49,116 bases of DNA from Bacteroides sp. (GTDB lineage: Bacteria > Bacteroidota > Bacteroidia > Bacteroidales > Bacteroidaceae), in NCBI RefSeq assembly GCF_030151085.1, contig NZ_JASLER010000046.1, positions 1-49,116 on the forward strand, read 5' to 3'. Both the position numbers and the translations under genes were made by a program. Below the pieces are notes generated by a model, which worked only from the letters and a program-made list of their open reading frames with translations, searched no databases and was not told the DNA's origin. Of this stretch, positions 15,497-23,623 are shown in pieces (the stretch's first letter is position 1; every line of letters starts with the position of its first letter).

Positions 15497-16618
15497 TTAA
15501 TTAAAGAAGATTGCAGTATTCGGATTCATACCTCCCGCATCAAACTTCTCTACAAAAGTACCGTCTTTCTTGAAACGATAGATTGTACCGTTCGTTGTAT
15601 ATTCAGAAGTACCAATATAGAAATCACCGTTATTATCATTTACTTCCAACATATGCAATGTAATTGATGCAAGTTCAGCAGGAGCATTCTTCAGGAAAGA
15701 AGTATTGCTTATCTGTCCGGTCTTGATGTTGTAAGTGAAGTAAGTGTTGACTGTTTTATACGGTTTCACCGTCCAATCAGTTATCGAGTTTACCAAGTAT
15801 AGTACGCCATCTTTGGCAGCCATATATGTAGCATTACCTATCTTGGTCACTTTATTATTATTAGCGGGGTCAATCATCTGTAGTACATAACCCTCTACCG
15901 AAGAGTAATCATTGGAAATGAGGAACACCTTGCCGTCCTCTTCAAGCATCTCCGTATAAGGGTTAGTAGCTACCGTTAGCGTTTCTTTCAAGGTAAATGT
16001 ATGCAGGTCAATGACCTTTACCTCTGTATGATAATTATAGTCGGGAGTACAACTATTTGCCACGTAAAGCATATCTTTACAGATAGCTACACCTTCCAAA
16101 TTATCACCAAGTCCGGTCAGTTTAGCCTCTACCGTTAATGTACTTGCATTGATCTTAGCTACAACTCCTCCCCAGAAAGAAGCATAGATATATCCGTCTT
16201 CAGCATCTATATAGCGAATGCCCGCACTCAGGTCATTGTCATTTACAAATGAAACACGCTTCAATTCTACACCTGCTGCATTCAGTTTAACCAAATAATT
16301 GGATTTATATACAGCTACATAAATTTCATCCTCATACTCTATCATGCTCTGACCGGTATCACCCAACTTAGCATTGTTCTGAGTCTTAAAGATATCGCTG
16401 ATAAAGTCTGCATCTCCATTTGGTGCGTAGAAGGCTATACCTGCATTGTTCGCTTGATAAGAACCTTCGTTCAAAATAAAGACACGTGCCTGGGGCAAGG
16501 TTACCTTCGAACCGCTGTCGTCCCACGAATTGTCATCGTCATCACTACAAGATGCCAAAGATGCACCCAAAGCAAGCATGCACAGCATGCCGAATAATAA
16601 ACTTCTTACTTTCATCAT
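15497..16618 (-). CDS. btuG: Surface cobalamin-binding lipoprotein, beta-propeller (BtuG)
   Basis: This 373-residue lipoprotein has lipobox SLASC with Cys24, followed by an acidic run SDDDDNSWDD, which is a surface-export type signal in Bacteroides. The rest is a chain of repeated strands typical of a YncE/DUF5074 seven-bladed propeller (for example VFILNEGSYQANNAGIAFY, GQSMIEYEDEIYVAVYKSN and VKVIDLHTFTLKETL). BtuG of Bacteroides captures B12 on the cell surface and passes it to BtuB; that is family knowledge. The order btuB-btuG here supports it. The gene is 22 bp after btuB. An alternative start is the next codon, also ATG. Confidence 0.8.
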   Translation of the reverse strand: MMKVRSLLFGMLCMLALGASLASCSDDDDNSWDDSGSKVTLPQARVFILNEGSYQANNAGIAFYAPNGDADFISDIFKTQNNAKLGDTGQSMIEYEDEIYVAVYKSNYLVKLNAAGVELKRVSFVNDNDLSAGIRYIDAEDGYIYASFWGGVVAKINASTLTVEAKLTGLGDNLEGVAICKDMLYVANSCTPDYNYHTEVKVIDLHTFTLKETLTVATNPYTEMLEEDGKVFLISNDYSSVEGYVLQMIDPANNNKVTKIGNATYMAAKDGVLYLVNSITDWTVKPYKTVNTYFTYNIKTGQISNTSFLKNAPAELASITLHMLEVNDNNGDFYIGTSEYTTNGTIYRFKKDGTFVEKFDAGGMNPNTAIFFN

Positions 16619-16640
16619 TTTGTTGTTTTATACTAGATTA

Positions 16641-18656
16641 TTAAAACTTAAAGGTACCCGTCAGCCGCCACGAACGTCCCGGCATAGGATAATATTTTAT
16701 CACGTCATATTGCTCATCAGTAACATTAACCATTTCTGCTTGTACAGACAAACGGCATTTTCCTAAAATAAACTCACGGGAAAGTGTCATAGTATGCTCC
16801 ATATACCCTTCTATCTCATTCTCCGGAATATTTTGTGATAAATAATACCGTTTCCCCACCCCTACTACAGAGTAACCTACATTTAGCCATGGCATTTCTA
16901 TCACAGCCGATGCATTCCCACTATGAAGAGGCGTATAAGGTAATTGATCCTTATAATTCTTCGCCTCAGGATCGGTCAAGTCTATAGCCTTCTGCCACGT
17001 ATATCCACCCGACATTATCAATTTGAATCCCTTGGTCAACGAAATGGCGGTAGCTAAAGTAGCATCCACCCCTGCCGCATGAACCTTACCGTAGTTCGCC
17101 ATCTTCCATGCGTATGTGGTAGGAAAAGCTACAATCTTGTCCGTCACATCATTATAGTAACCATCCAAAGTAACAGAGAGATAATCCAAGAACAGCAAAC
17201 CGGATTTACTCCATGTAATCCCTACATTGTACTCATCCGCCTTTTCGGGACGCAAATTACGGTTTCCCATTCTATAATAATAAAGATCGTTGAAAGTAGG
17301 CAGGCGGAACGTACTCTTATACATCAGTCGCAGAAAAAGTAACTCCTCCTGCCAGGGTTGCAAACTAATAGAAAGAGAAGGAGCCAAACGACGGAAATTA
17401 TCGGGAGCCGTCCCCTGCTCTACATGTTCAGAAGTAGCCGTATGTACCAATGAAGCGGTGGTCGTAATCCATCCTTGACGATAACGGGCATTCAGAGCAC
17501 TGATAGAAGTATATCTCGTTGGAAAAGGGCATTCCGGCAGGCTATTGCGAAGTTTGTTTATCACTCCGTCCTGTGCCAACGAAAGAGTCAAAGTCTCCAT
17601 AGGACGATAGAGCACAGTAGCCGACATGTAATATTCGTCCTGCCGATGATGCTCCTGATAATATCCGTTGGTATATTCTTTACCTTCATCCTTGTACTTA
17701 TTCCATCCATGATTAAATTTTGCCTGTGCCTGCACACTCCACTGAGTAGAGAAATTCTTTTTATATCGTGCTTGCACAAATGTATTCTCATCCCAAAGTG
17801 TCTCGTCAGAAAGAGGATTATAAAGAGTTACCGCTCCCGGTAACCCGCGCCGGGAATAGAAATAATAACCTTTCACATCCAAGTCACCACCATCTTTAAA
17901 CGTATGATAGAGGGTAGCCTCTCCCTGCCAGGAATAGATATTCGAATTATTACGCTTCTCTTCCGTCACATACTTTCCATTAACCAGTGTAAAGGGATAG
18001 TTGCCATCAGCACGCATATAGTTAGCATTTATGGCAAAGCGTGTACGGTTACTTAGTTTCTGCCACCAACGAAACGAAGGAGTAACATAACCAAACGACC
18101 CTCCCCGTATGCGTGCCTGAAACTGCGCATCGCGTCCATCCTCAAAATGAGGTTTTTCTGTTTCTATACTTAGCACACCTGCCGATGCATACAAACGAGC
18201 GGACTGCAACATATTTTCCGTCTGACCTATAGCTAAAGAAAGCATCGATACATTGTCGAGTGAGAAGCGTCCTATATCAATTTGTCCCGCCTGACAGTTA
18301 CTTACCGCCACACCATCGTAGCTGACAGCCGTATGGGCTGCCCCCATATTGCGAATCGAAACCGTTTTTAATCCTCCAATACCACCATAATCCTTCACAT
18401 TGGCTCCGGCAAACCGGCGCACGGCATCCGCCATATTCTGTATACCCAACTGACTGATATCTTGTTGAGACAGGGTCTGTATAGGTACTGCCGAAGTTAC
18501 CTTGTTGGGTAACCGTCGTGCCGTCACAGTCACTTTCTCTATTTGGTGCACTTTTTCCGTAATCGTATCTTTCCTCACTTCCTGAGCCGAAAGCTTGGAT
18601 ACTACTATGCCAAAGAGTACGATACCGATGAGCAGTACCTTCATTCTTACAATCAT
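16641..18656 (-). CDS. btuB: TonB-dependent vitamin B12 receptor
   Basis: This 671-residue outer-membrane receptor has a signal peptide (about 1-24, KLSAQ). A short N-terminal stretch with IEKVTVTARR serves as the TonB box region. The plug domain (about 45-160) includes AVPIQTLSQQDISQLG and VKDYGGIGGLKTVSIRNMG. The 22-strand barrel ends in phenylalanine (TFKF). There is no STN or CarboxypepD_reg extension, which is usual for BtuB. It is the first gene of the operon, 78 bp after the cobalamin riboswitch, and is repressed when B12 is plentiful. Confidence 0.9.
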   Translation of the reverse strand: MIVRMKVLLIGIVLFGIVVSKLSAQEVRKDTITEKVHQIEKVTVTARRLPNKVTSAVPIQTLSQQDISQLGIQNMADAVRRFAGANVKDYGGIGGLKTVSIRNMGAAHTAVSYDGVAVSNCQAGQIDIGRFSLDNVSMLSLAIGQTENMLQSARLYASAGVLSIETEKPHFEDGRDAQFQARIRGGSFGYVTPSFRWWQKLSNRTRFAINANYMRADGNYPFTLVNGKYVTEEKRNNSNIYSWQGEATLYHTFKDGGDLDVKGYYFYSRRGLPGAVTLYNPLSDETLWDENTFVQARYKKNFSTQWSVQAQAKFNHGWNKYKDEGKEYTNGYYQEHHRQDEYYMSATVLYRPMETLTLSLAQDGVINKLRNSLPECPFPTRYTSISALNARYRQGWITTTASLVHTATSEHVEQGTAPDNFRRLAPSLSISLQPWQEELLFLRLMYKSTFRLPTFNDLYYYRMGNRNLRPEKADEYNVGITWSKSGLLFLDYLSVTLDGYYNDVTDKIVAFPTTYAWKMANYGKVHAAGVDATLATAISLTKGFKLIMSGGYTWQKAIDLTDPEAKNYKDQLPYTPLHSGNASAVIEMPWLNVGYSVVGVGKRYYLSQNIPENEIEGYMEHTMTLSREFILGKCRLSVQAEMVNVTDEQYDVIKYYPMPGRSWRLTGTFKF

Positions 18657-18733
18657 TAAATAACTAAAGATTAATCCTTATATCCTAACTTGCGCACTAT
18701 CCGCTTTCCTCGAACGAACAATTTTTCGACTTT

Positions 18734-18906
18734 GTTTTGCAGGTCTTCTGACTCGTCTCCAGTACATCGCCTTCCCATTTTCATCAAGAAATAGTGGCAT
18801 AAGTAATGATGTACCCAATATGAAACTCACAGCAGCGGGACTGTTCGGGACTTTCACCCGATTCCCTTTTCATCCAATCCTCCGAATAGAGGATGCGGAA
18901 CAAAAC
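18734..18906 (-). promoter_or_regulatory. Cobalamin riboswitch controlling btuBGFC
   Basis: The minus strand carries the conserved core in order: a hairpin ATCCTC/GAGGAT, AAAAGGGAATCGGGTGAAA, CCCGAACAGTCCCGCTGCTGTGA, then GCCACT, GGGAAGGCGATGT and GACGAGTCAGAAGACCTGC. These are the P3-P6 and B12-box elements of the cobalamin class. The closing P1 pairs GTTTTG (18901-18906) with CAAAAC (18734-18739). Binding of adenosylcobalamin is expected to block expression of btuB. An open frame on the plus strand that starts at 18820 lies inside this element and is not a gene start. Confidence 0.95.
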
Positions 18907-18911
18907 GTTGG

Positions 18912-18919
18912 CAAAGATA
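18912..18919 (-). promoter_or_regulatory. -7 box TATCTTTG for the riboswitch transcript
   Basis: TATCTTTG on the minus strand lies 5 bp before the predicted P1 stem, so transcription would start at or just before the riboswitch. T-rich sequence lies at -33. Confidence 0.65.
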
Positions 18920-19020
18920 GGAATATATTGCTTAAAAATAAATATCAGATTATACAATATCTCAAAAAATACAGTATCTTGCCAGCCAGTTCAATAATAA
19001 ACAAGCTATTATCTCACAAA

Positions 19021-19905
19021 ATGAAACCATTATTTCAAGAATTACCCTTTCCTATAAGTAACCATATACAATATTATGTCGAAGATTTGCCTCACTTTAT
19101 TGTACCTTGGCATTTCCATCCGGCTATAGAAATTATGTATATTACCAAAGGAACAGGTACCCGGTTTGTAGGAGATCATATAGAACGATATGTAGAAGGA
19201 GATGTCTGTATGATAGGCCCTCAGCTACCTCATGAATGGAGAAATGATGAAATATATTTCGATAAAAAAGCAGGTTTACGTTCCACATGTATATGTTTAT
19301 TCTTTAAAAGCGAAATCTTTGAGACAAACCTGATTCGTTTGCCGGAGATGTCAAATATACGTAACCTCATAGAGCTTTCGCGCCGAGGACTCAAATTTAC
19401 AGGAGAAAGCAAGACGTTATTAGGCAAATTAATAACAGATGCATCTACAGAAACTGGTATTAAAAAGATAATTGATTTATTCAATCTTCTGGAAATGATG
19501 GCAACCACCGAGGAATATGAAGTACTTGCCAGCGTTGGTTATACAGAATCTGTAAATTCAGAAGACTTTGAGCGCTTCAGTAAAGTTTATAAATACTTGG
19601 TTCTGAAATTTAATACCCCAATCAAGTTAGAAGAAGTATCAGCTCTTGTAGGACTAACCCCAACCGCTTTTTGCCGCTATTTCAAAAAGCGAACTAAGAA
19701 AACATTCGTTGAATATCTTAATGATATGCGCATTGGATATGCGAAAAAGCTATTAATAGAAGGAAAAGCAAAAATATCTACTGTCAGTTTGGAAGCAGGA
19801 TTCAATAATTTATCCAACTTCATTGATCAATTTAAAAAATCTACCGGCTTACTTCCTTCTGAATATCAAAAGAAATATGGAGTAAAAGACAAAACAGATC
19901 TATAG
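19021..19905 (+). CDS. AraC-family transcriptional regulator
   Basis: This 294-residue regulator has an N-terminal cupin sensor (about 10-140; WHFHPAIEIMYITKGTGTRF, GDVCMIGPQLPHEW) and a C-terminal pair of helix-turn-helix motifs (about 190-290; VSALVGLTPTAFCRYFKKRT and STVSLEAGFNNLSNFIDQFKK). The frame is open upstream to 18820, but that extension is antisense to the cobalamin riboswitch. The ATG at 19021 gives the normal family length and first residues MKPLFQELPF. It precedes the cellulase-like gene by 182 bp on the same strand and probably regulates it. The inducer is unknown, probably a sugar. Confidence 0.88.
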   Translation: MKPLFQELPFPISNHIQYYVEDLPHFIVPWHFHPAIEIMYITKGTGTRFVGDHIERYVEGDVCMIGPQLPHEWRNDEIYFDKKAGLRSTCICLFFKSEIFETNLIRLPEMSNIRNLIELSRRGLKFTGESKTLLGKLITDASTETGIKKIIDLFNLLEMMATTEEYEVLASVGYTESVNSEDFERFSKVYKYLVLKFNTPIKLEEVSALVGLTPTAFCRYFKKRTKKTFVEYLNDMRIGYAKKLLIEGKAKISTVSLEAGFNNLSNFIDQFKKSTGLLPSEYQKKYGVKDKTDL

Positions 19906-19942
19906 TGAACTAAACTCTAAAATACAATCCCTATTCATATTT

Positions 19943-20062
19943 ATGATCTATTTTTAATCACAAGATTGTCCATAAGAGCAAGATACCATAATTATCTGTT
20001 AAAATCAAAAAACCTCCGTCAACTGATATGCCCTATATTTGCAGTATCTAAAAATAGATCAT
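19943..20062. promoter_or_regulatory. Promoter of the cellulase-like gene with a split inverted repeat
   Basis: TATATTTG at 20034-20041 is a -7 box 46 bp before the ATG at 20088. ATGATCTATTTTTA (19943-19956) and its exact complement TAAAAATAGATCAT (20049-20062) bracket it, with their outer ends 120 bp apart. The downstream copy also contains the short dyad ATCTA/TAGAT. The layout fits a regulator bound at two sites, plausibly the AraC protein. Confidence 0.55.
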
Positions 20063-20087
20063 TCATAATACTATATACAAAAAAAAC

Positions 20088-21356
20088 ATGGACAGACGAA
20101 ATTTTTTGAAACAATCAGCCACTGTTACATTAGGAAGTCTTGTATCGTCATCACTTCTCAATGCTTCTACATTAACAGAAAGTAAACAAATACTCAAAAC
20201 GAACTCTTCTAAAACAGCTCCACGGGCTATTACCATGTGGGATTTCTCCTGGTTGGAACGCCGTTGGCCGGGAGCTGGTTATGAAAACTGGGATATCGCT
20301 CTCAACGAACTTGTAGAGAGAGGTTATAATGCCATCAGACTGGATGCTTATCCACACCTACTCGCAGCCGATCCTAAGAAAAAATGGTTATTGAAAGAAG
20401 TGTGGAACCAGCAGACTTGGGGTAGTCCGGATATGAATGAAGTACAAATACAACCTTATCTGAATGAATTCCTGTTTAAATGTAGCGAACGCGACATTAA
20501 AGTGGGGCTTTCTTCTTGGTTTAGACAAGATGTGGATGATACACGAATGAAACTTACCTCTCCTGATAAGATGGCTGACTGCTGGATCACTACCTTGAAA
20601 GCCATTGAAAAGGAAGGACTTATGGATACAGTTCTATATGTGGATTTATGCAATGAATTTCCAGGTGATGCATGGGCGCCCTACTTCCCCTATCAATATC
20701 CCAATAAAGGATGGGGGGAATGGTATAAAAAGGAATCCTTGGACTGGATGGAGCAGACTGTGAAAATAATGAAGAAACACTATCCTGATATTCCATTCAT
20801 GTTCTCATTCGATTCTGACGATTTACGGTATTATGAAGATGTAGATTCTTCTTTCCTCGACTTCTATGAACCACATATCTGGATGGCTCAGCGTAATGGT
20901 GGAGAATTTGATAGAACAGTGGGGTATGATTATGGACGCTTTACTCCTGAAGGATATAAAAACCTTGCTCGCAATGGTGAAAGAGTGTACAGAGAAAAAC
21001 AAGAATATTGGCAAAGCTTGTTAGTAAACAGGATTCACCAAATGGGTGATATTGCTCGTAGACTTAAACGTCCACTAATGACCACAGAGTGTTGGGCAGT
21101 TGTAGACTACAAAGACTGGCCATTGATGAAATGGGATTGGGTAAAAGAGTTATGTGCACTTGGCGCTACCACTGCCGCCGAAACCGGTATGTGGGTAGCT
21201 GTAGCCACCAGTAATTTCTGTGGACCACAATTCGTAGGTATGTGGAGGGATGTGAAATGGCACCAACAGCTAACATCAATTATACGCTCCGCAAAAATAG
21301 ATGAATCATTAATAAAAGACAATGAAATAGCAGCAAAGCTGATAAAAAGACTCTAA
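20088..21356 (+). CDS. Tat-exported cellulase-like (clan GH-A) protein
   Basis: This 422-residue protein starts with a twin-arginine signal (RRNFLK at residues 3-8, then a weakly hydrophobic stretch to about 28). The rest looks like a TIM-barrel glycosidase of the cellulase-like type. VDLCNEFPGD places the likely acid/base Glu near residue 190 (the Asn-Glu pair of clan GH-A), and TTECWAV places a likely nucleophile Glu near 334. YVDLCNE, FSFDSDD and FYEPHIWMAQ mark successive barrel strands. No carbohydrate-binding module, lipobox or SusC/D gene is present. The substrate is unknown. The AraC gene upstream is the probable regulator. Confidence 0.75.
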   Translation: MDRRNFLKQSATVTLGSLVSSSLLNASTLTESKQILKTNSSKTAPRAITMWDFSWLERRWPGAGYENWDIALNELVERGYNAIRLDAYPHLLAADPKKKWLLKEVWNQQTWGSPDMNEVQIQPYLNEFLFKCSERDIKVGLSSWFRQDVDDTRMKLTSPDKMADCWITTLKAIEKEGLMDTVLYVDLCNEFPGDAWAPYFPYQYPNKGWGEWYKKESLDWMEQTVKIMKKHYPDIPFMFSFDSDDLRYYEDVDSSFLDFYEPHIWMAQRNGGEFDRTVGYDYGRFTPEGYKNLARNGERVYREKQEYWQSLLVNRIHQMGDIARRLKRPLMTTECWAVVDYKDWPLMKWDWVKELCALGATTAAETGMWVAVATSNFCGPQFVGMWRDVKWHQQLTSIIRSAKIDESLIKDNEIAAKLIKRL

Positions 21357-21388
21357 CTCCCCTTCGAACACACAAAATCAATTATATG

Positions 21389-21420
21389 GAAATGCTGTAG
21401 ATTTACCTCTACAGCATTTC
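21389..21420 (+). terminator. Hairpin after the cellulase-like gene
   Basis: GAAATGCTGTAG (21389-21400) pairs perfectly with CTACAGCATTTC (21409-21420) around an 8-nt loop, 32 bp after the stop codon. Only a weak T-tract follows (TACTTTC). Confidence 0.6.
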
Positions 21421-21482
21421 TACTTTCTACAATGACAAATGAGAATATTTTGGAAATATCTTCGTTTTAATCGTCATTTTCC

Positions 21483-21490
21483 TAACTTTG
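21483..21490 (+). promoter_or_regulatory. -7 box TAACTTTG for the HAD-thioesterase operon
   Basis: TAACTTTG lies 27 bp before the ATG at 21518, with TTTT-rich sequence about 20 bp upstream. Confidence 0.6.
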
Positions 21491-21517
21491 TAATCTAAAC
21501 CAAAATATCAACCTACC

Positions 21518-22750
21518 ATGAAATATAAATTATTAGTTCTTGACGTAGATGGTACCCTAGTCAACAATGAGAGAGAAATCAGCAAACGTACCCTAGCCAC
21601 CCTACTGAAAGTGCAACAAATGGGAATACGCATCGTATTGGCATCCGGCAGACCAACCTACGGATTAATGTCATTAGCCAAAGCACTCGAACTAGGCAAC
21701 TACGGTGGTTTTATTATTTCTTATAACGGCTGCCAAATAATTAATGCCAATAATGGAGAAATCTTATTTGAACGACGTATCAATCCCGAGATGCTACCCT
21801 ATTTGGAAAAGAAAGCTCACAAAAACAGCTTTGATATATTTACTTACCATGATGATACAATCATTACAGACAGCCCGGAGAATGAATATATCAGAAACGA
21901 AGCCCAGTTAAACGACCTCAATATCATTGTAGAAGACGAATTCTCAACCGCAATAGATTTTGCACCTTGCAAGTGTGTACTTGTAGGTGATGACGAAAAA
22001 GCCTTGATAAGTTTGGAAGAACACTGGAAAAAACGACTAGATGGTACCTTGGACGCATTCCGTTCCGAACCTTATTTTCTGGAAGTAGTACCTTACGGCG
22101 TTAACAAAGCAAATACCTTAGGTGTTTTGTTGGAACAACTGGGCGTTACGCGTGAAGAAATAATTGCCATTGGCGACGGTGTTTGCGATGTAACCATGCT
22201 TCAGCTAGCCGGTATGGGTATAGCAATGGGACATTCGCAAGACTCTGTGAAAGTTTGTGCTGACTATGTAACAACCTCCAACGAAGAAGATGGTGTAGCT
22301 CAAGCCGTAGAGAAATTAATATTGGCTGAGGTACGTGCTGCAGAAATCCCACTCGAACAATTGAATGAACGTGCACGCTACGCATTAATGGGAAATCTAG
22401 GCATTCAATATACGTATGCCTCCGAAGATCGTGTGGAAGCAACCATGCCCGTCGATCAACGTACCCGCCAGCCTTTCGGTATTCTGCATGGAGGTGCAAC
22501 CCTGGCATTGGCAGAAACGGTTGCCGGACTCGGTTCCATGCTCATCTGCCAACCAGATGAAATAATCGTAGGAATGCAAGTCAGCGGAAATCACATTTCC
22601 TCAGCTCACGAAGGAGATACAGTACGTGCAGTAGGCACCATCGTACATAAAGGACGCTCTTCTCATATATGGAATGTAGATGTGTTCACTTCAACCAACA
22701 AACTGGTATCTTCCGTACGAGTTGTTAATAGTGTACTAAAGAAAGGATAA
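21518..22750 (+). CDS. HAD phosphatase (Cof type) fused to hotdog thioesterase
   Basis: This is one 410-residue chain with two enzymes. Residues 1-270 are a Cof-type HAD phosphatase: DVDGT at 8-12 (nucleophile Asp), ASGRP (motif II), the cap domain, KANTLG (motif III lysine) and GDGVCD (motif IV, where Cys replaces the usual Asn of the ND pair). Residues about 280-410 are a PaaI/MenI-like thioesterase with the HGG motif at about 324-326 and ALAETVAGLG. Such thioesterases cleave acyl-CoA, for example 1,4-dihydroxy-2-naphthoyl-CoA in menaquinone synthesis. No frameshift or internal start is needed, so the fusion is genuine in this sequence. The next gene follows by 13 bp. Confidence 0.88.
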   Translation: MKYKLLVLDVDGTLVNNEREISKRTLATLLKVQQMGIRIVLASGRPTYGLMSLAKALELGNYGGFIISYNGCQIINANNGEILFERRINPEMLPYLEKKAHKNSFDIFTYHDDTIITDSPENEYIRNEAQLNDLNIIVEDEFSTAIDFAPCKCVLVGDDEKALISLEEHWKKRLDGTLDAFRSEPYFLEVVPYGVNKANTLGVLLEQLGVTREEIIAIGDGVCDVTMLQLAGMGIAMGHSQDSVKVCADYVTTSNEEDGVAQAVEKLILAEVRAAEIPLEQLNERARYALMGNLGIQYTYASEDRVEATMPVDQRTRQPFGILHGGATLALAETVAGLGSMLICQPDEIIVGMQVSGNHISSAHEGDTVRAVGTIVHKGRSSHIWNVDVFTSTNKLVSSVRVVNSVLKKG

Positions 22751-22763
22751 TTTAAGCAATCGT

Positions 22764-23606
22764 ATGAACCGAACAATACAAATCGAAAAAGAGAGCTGCA
22801 TCAAGTGTGGCAAATGTGCGCAAGTATGTCCTTCCGGCATAATGGTTAGGGATGAAAGAAGCAAAGAAATCAATCTGATCCATCCCGAACATTGCATCGG
22901 TTGCGGACATTGTGTCGATGTATGTCCCACTCATTCAGTGATCCACAGTGACTTCCCCGCAGAGCATGTTCACTCCATTGACTACTCGCAGATGCCTAGT
23001 CCCGAACAAGTAATGTTACTCATCAAGTCGCGTCGCTCGAACCGTACCATTACCTCCAAGCCTGTTCCTCAAGAACTATTGGAGCAAATTGTTGAAGCTG
23101 CCCGATACGCTCCCACCGGCACAAATGCCCGACAAGTATCATACACACTCATCACAGATCCCGATAAGTTACTCCAAGTCAGCGACTACACCATCGGTGT
23201 ATTCAATTCACTTGCTAAAGTGTTGCTGAATCCTATAGTAAAGCTTCTTCTAAAGCCATTCATGCAAGATACGTACAAGTACGTCCCCATGTTCGAAAGT
23301 CTAAAACAAGAACATGCCGAAGGAAAAGACCCCATTCTGCGCAAAGCAACGGCACTGCTGATAATCCATACGCCCAAATCCAATCGCTTTGGTTGTGAAG
23401 AAGCCAATCTGGCTTATCAGAATGCTTCATTAATGGCGGAATCTTTAGGCATCAGCCAAGTATACATGGGTTTTGTACTTACTGCCATCAAGCAAGATAA
23501 TAAAAATACATTTAATAATATCGTAGGAATTGAAGGAAGGGTACAAGCCATAATGGCTTTGGGTATGCCTGCTTTCAAATATCCAAACTATGTGGACAGA
23601 CTTTAA
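22764..23606 (+). CDS. Ferredoxin-nitroreductase fusion protein
   Basis: This 280-residue cytoplasmic oxidoreductase has two 4Fe-4S ferredoxin motifs in residues 1-60 (CIKCGKCAQVCPSG and CIGCGHCVDVCPTH), followed by an FMN nitroreductase domain at about 75-270 (IKSRRSNRTITSKPVP, then AARYAPTGTNARQVSY). The cluster domain would feed electrons to the flavin. It is transcribed with the HAD-thioesterase gene 13 bp upstream. Its substrate is not predictable from sequence: nitro compounds, quinones or flavins are possible. Confidence 0.9.
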   Translation: MNRTIQIEKESCIKCGKCAQVCPSGIMVRDERSKEINLIHPEHCIGCGHCVDVCPTHSVIHSDFPAEHVHSIDYSQMPSPEQVMLLIKSRRSNRTITSKPVPQELLEQIVEAARYAPTGTNARQVSYTLITDPDKLLQVSDYTIGVFNSLAKVLLNPIVKLLLKPFMQDTYKYVPMFESLKQEHAEGKDPILRKATALLIIHTPKSNRFGCEEANLAYQNASLMAESLGISQVYMGFVLTAIKQDNKNTFNNIVGIEGRVQAIMALGMPAFKYPNYVDRL

Positions 23607-23623
23607 TCTAAGGATAAAAGACA

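Noticed and set aside
18820..19020. N-terminal 67-residue extension of the AraC protein
   Set aside because: It is antisense to the conserved core of the cobalamin riboswitch. The ATG at 19021 gives the family's normal start.
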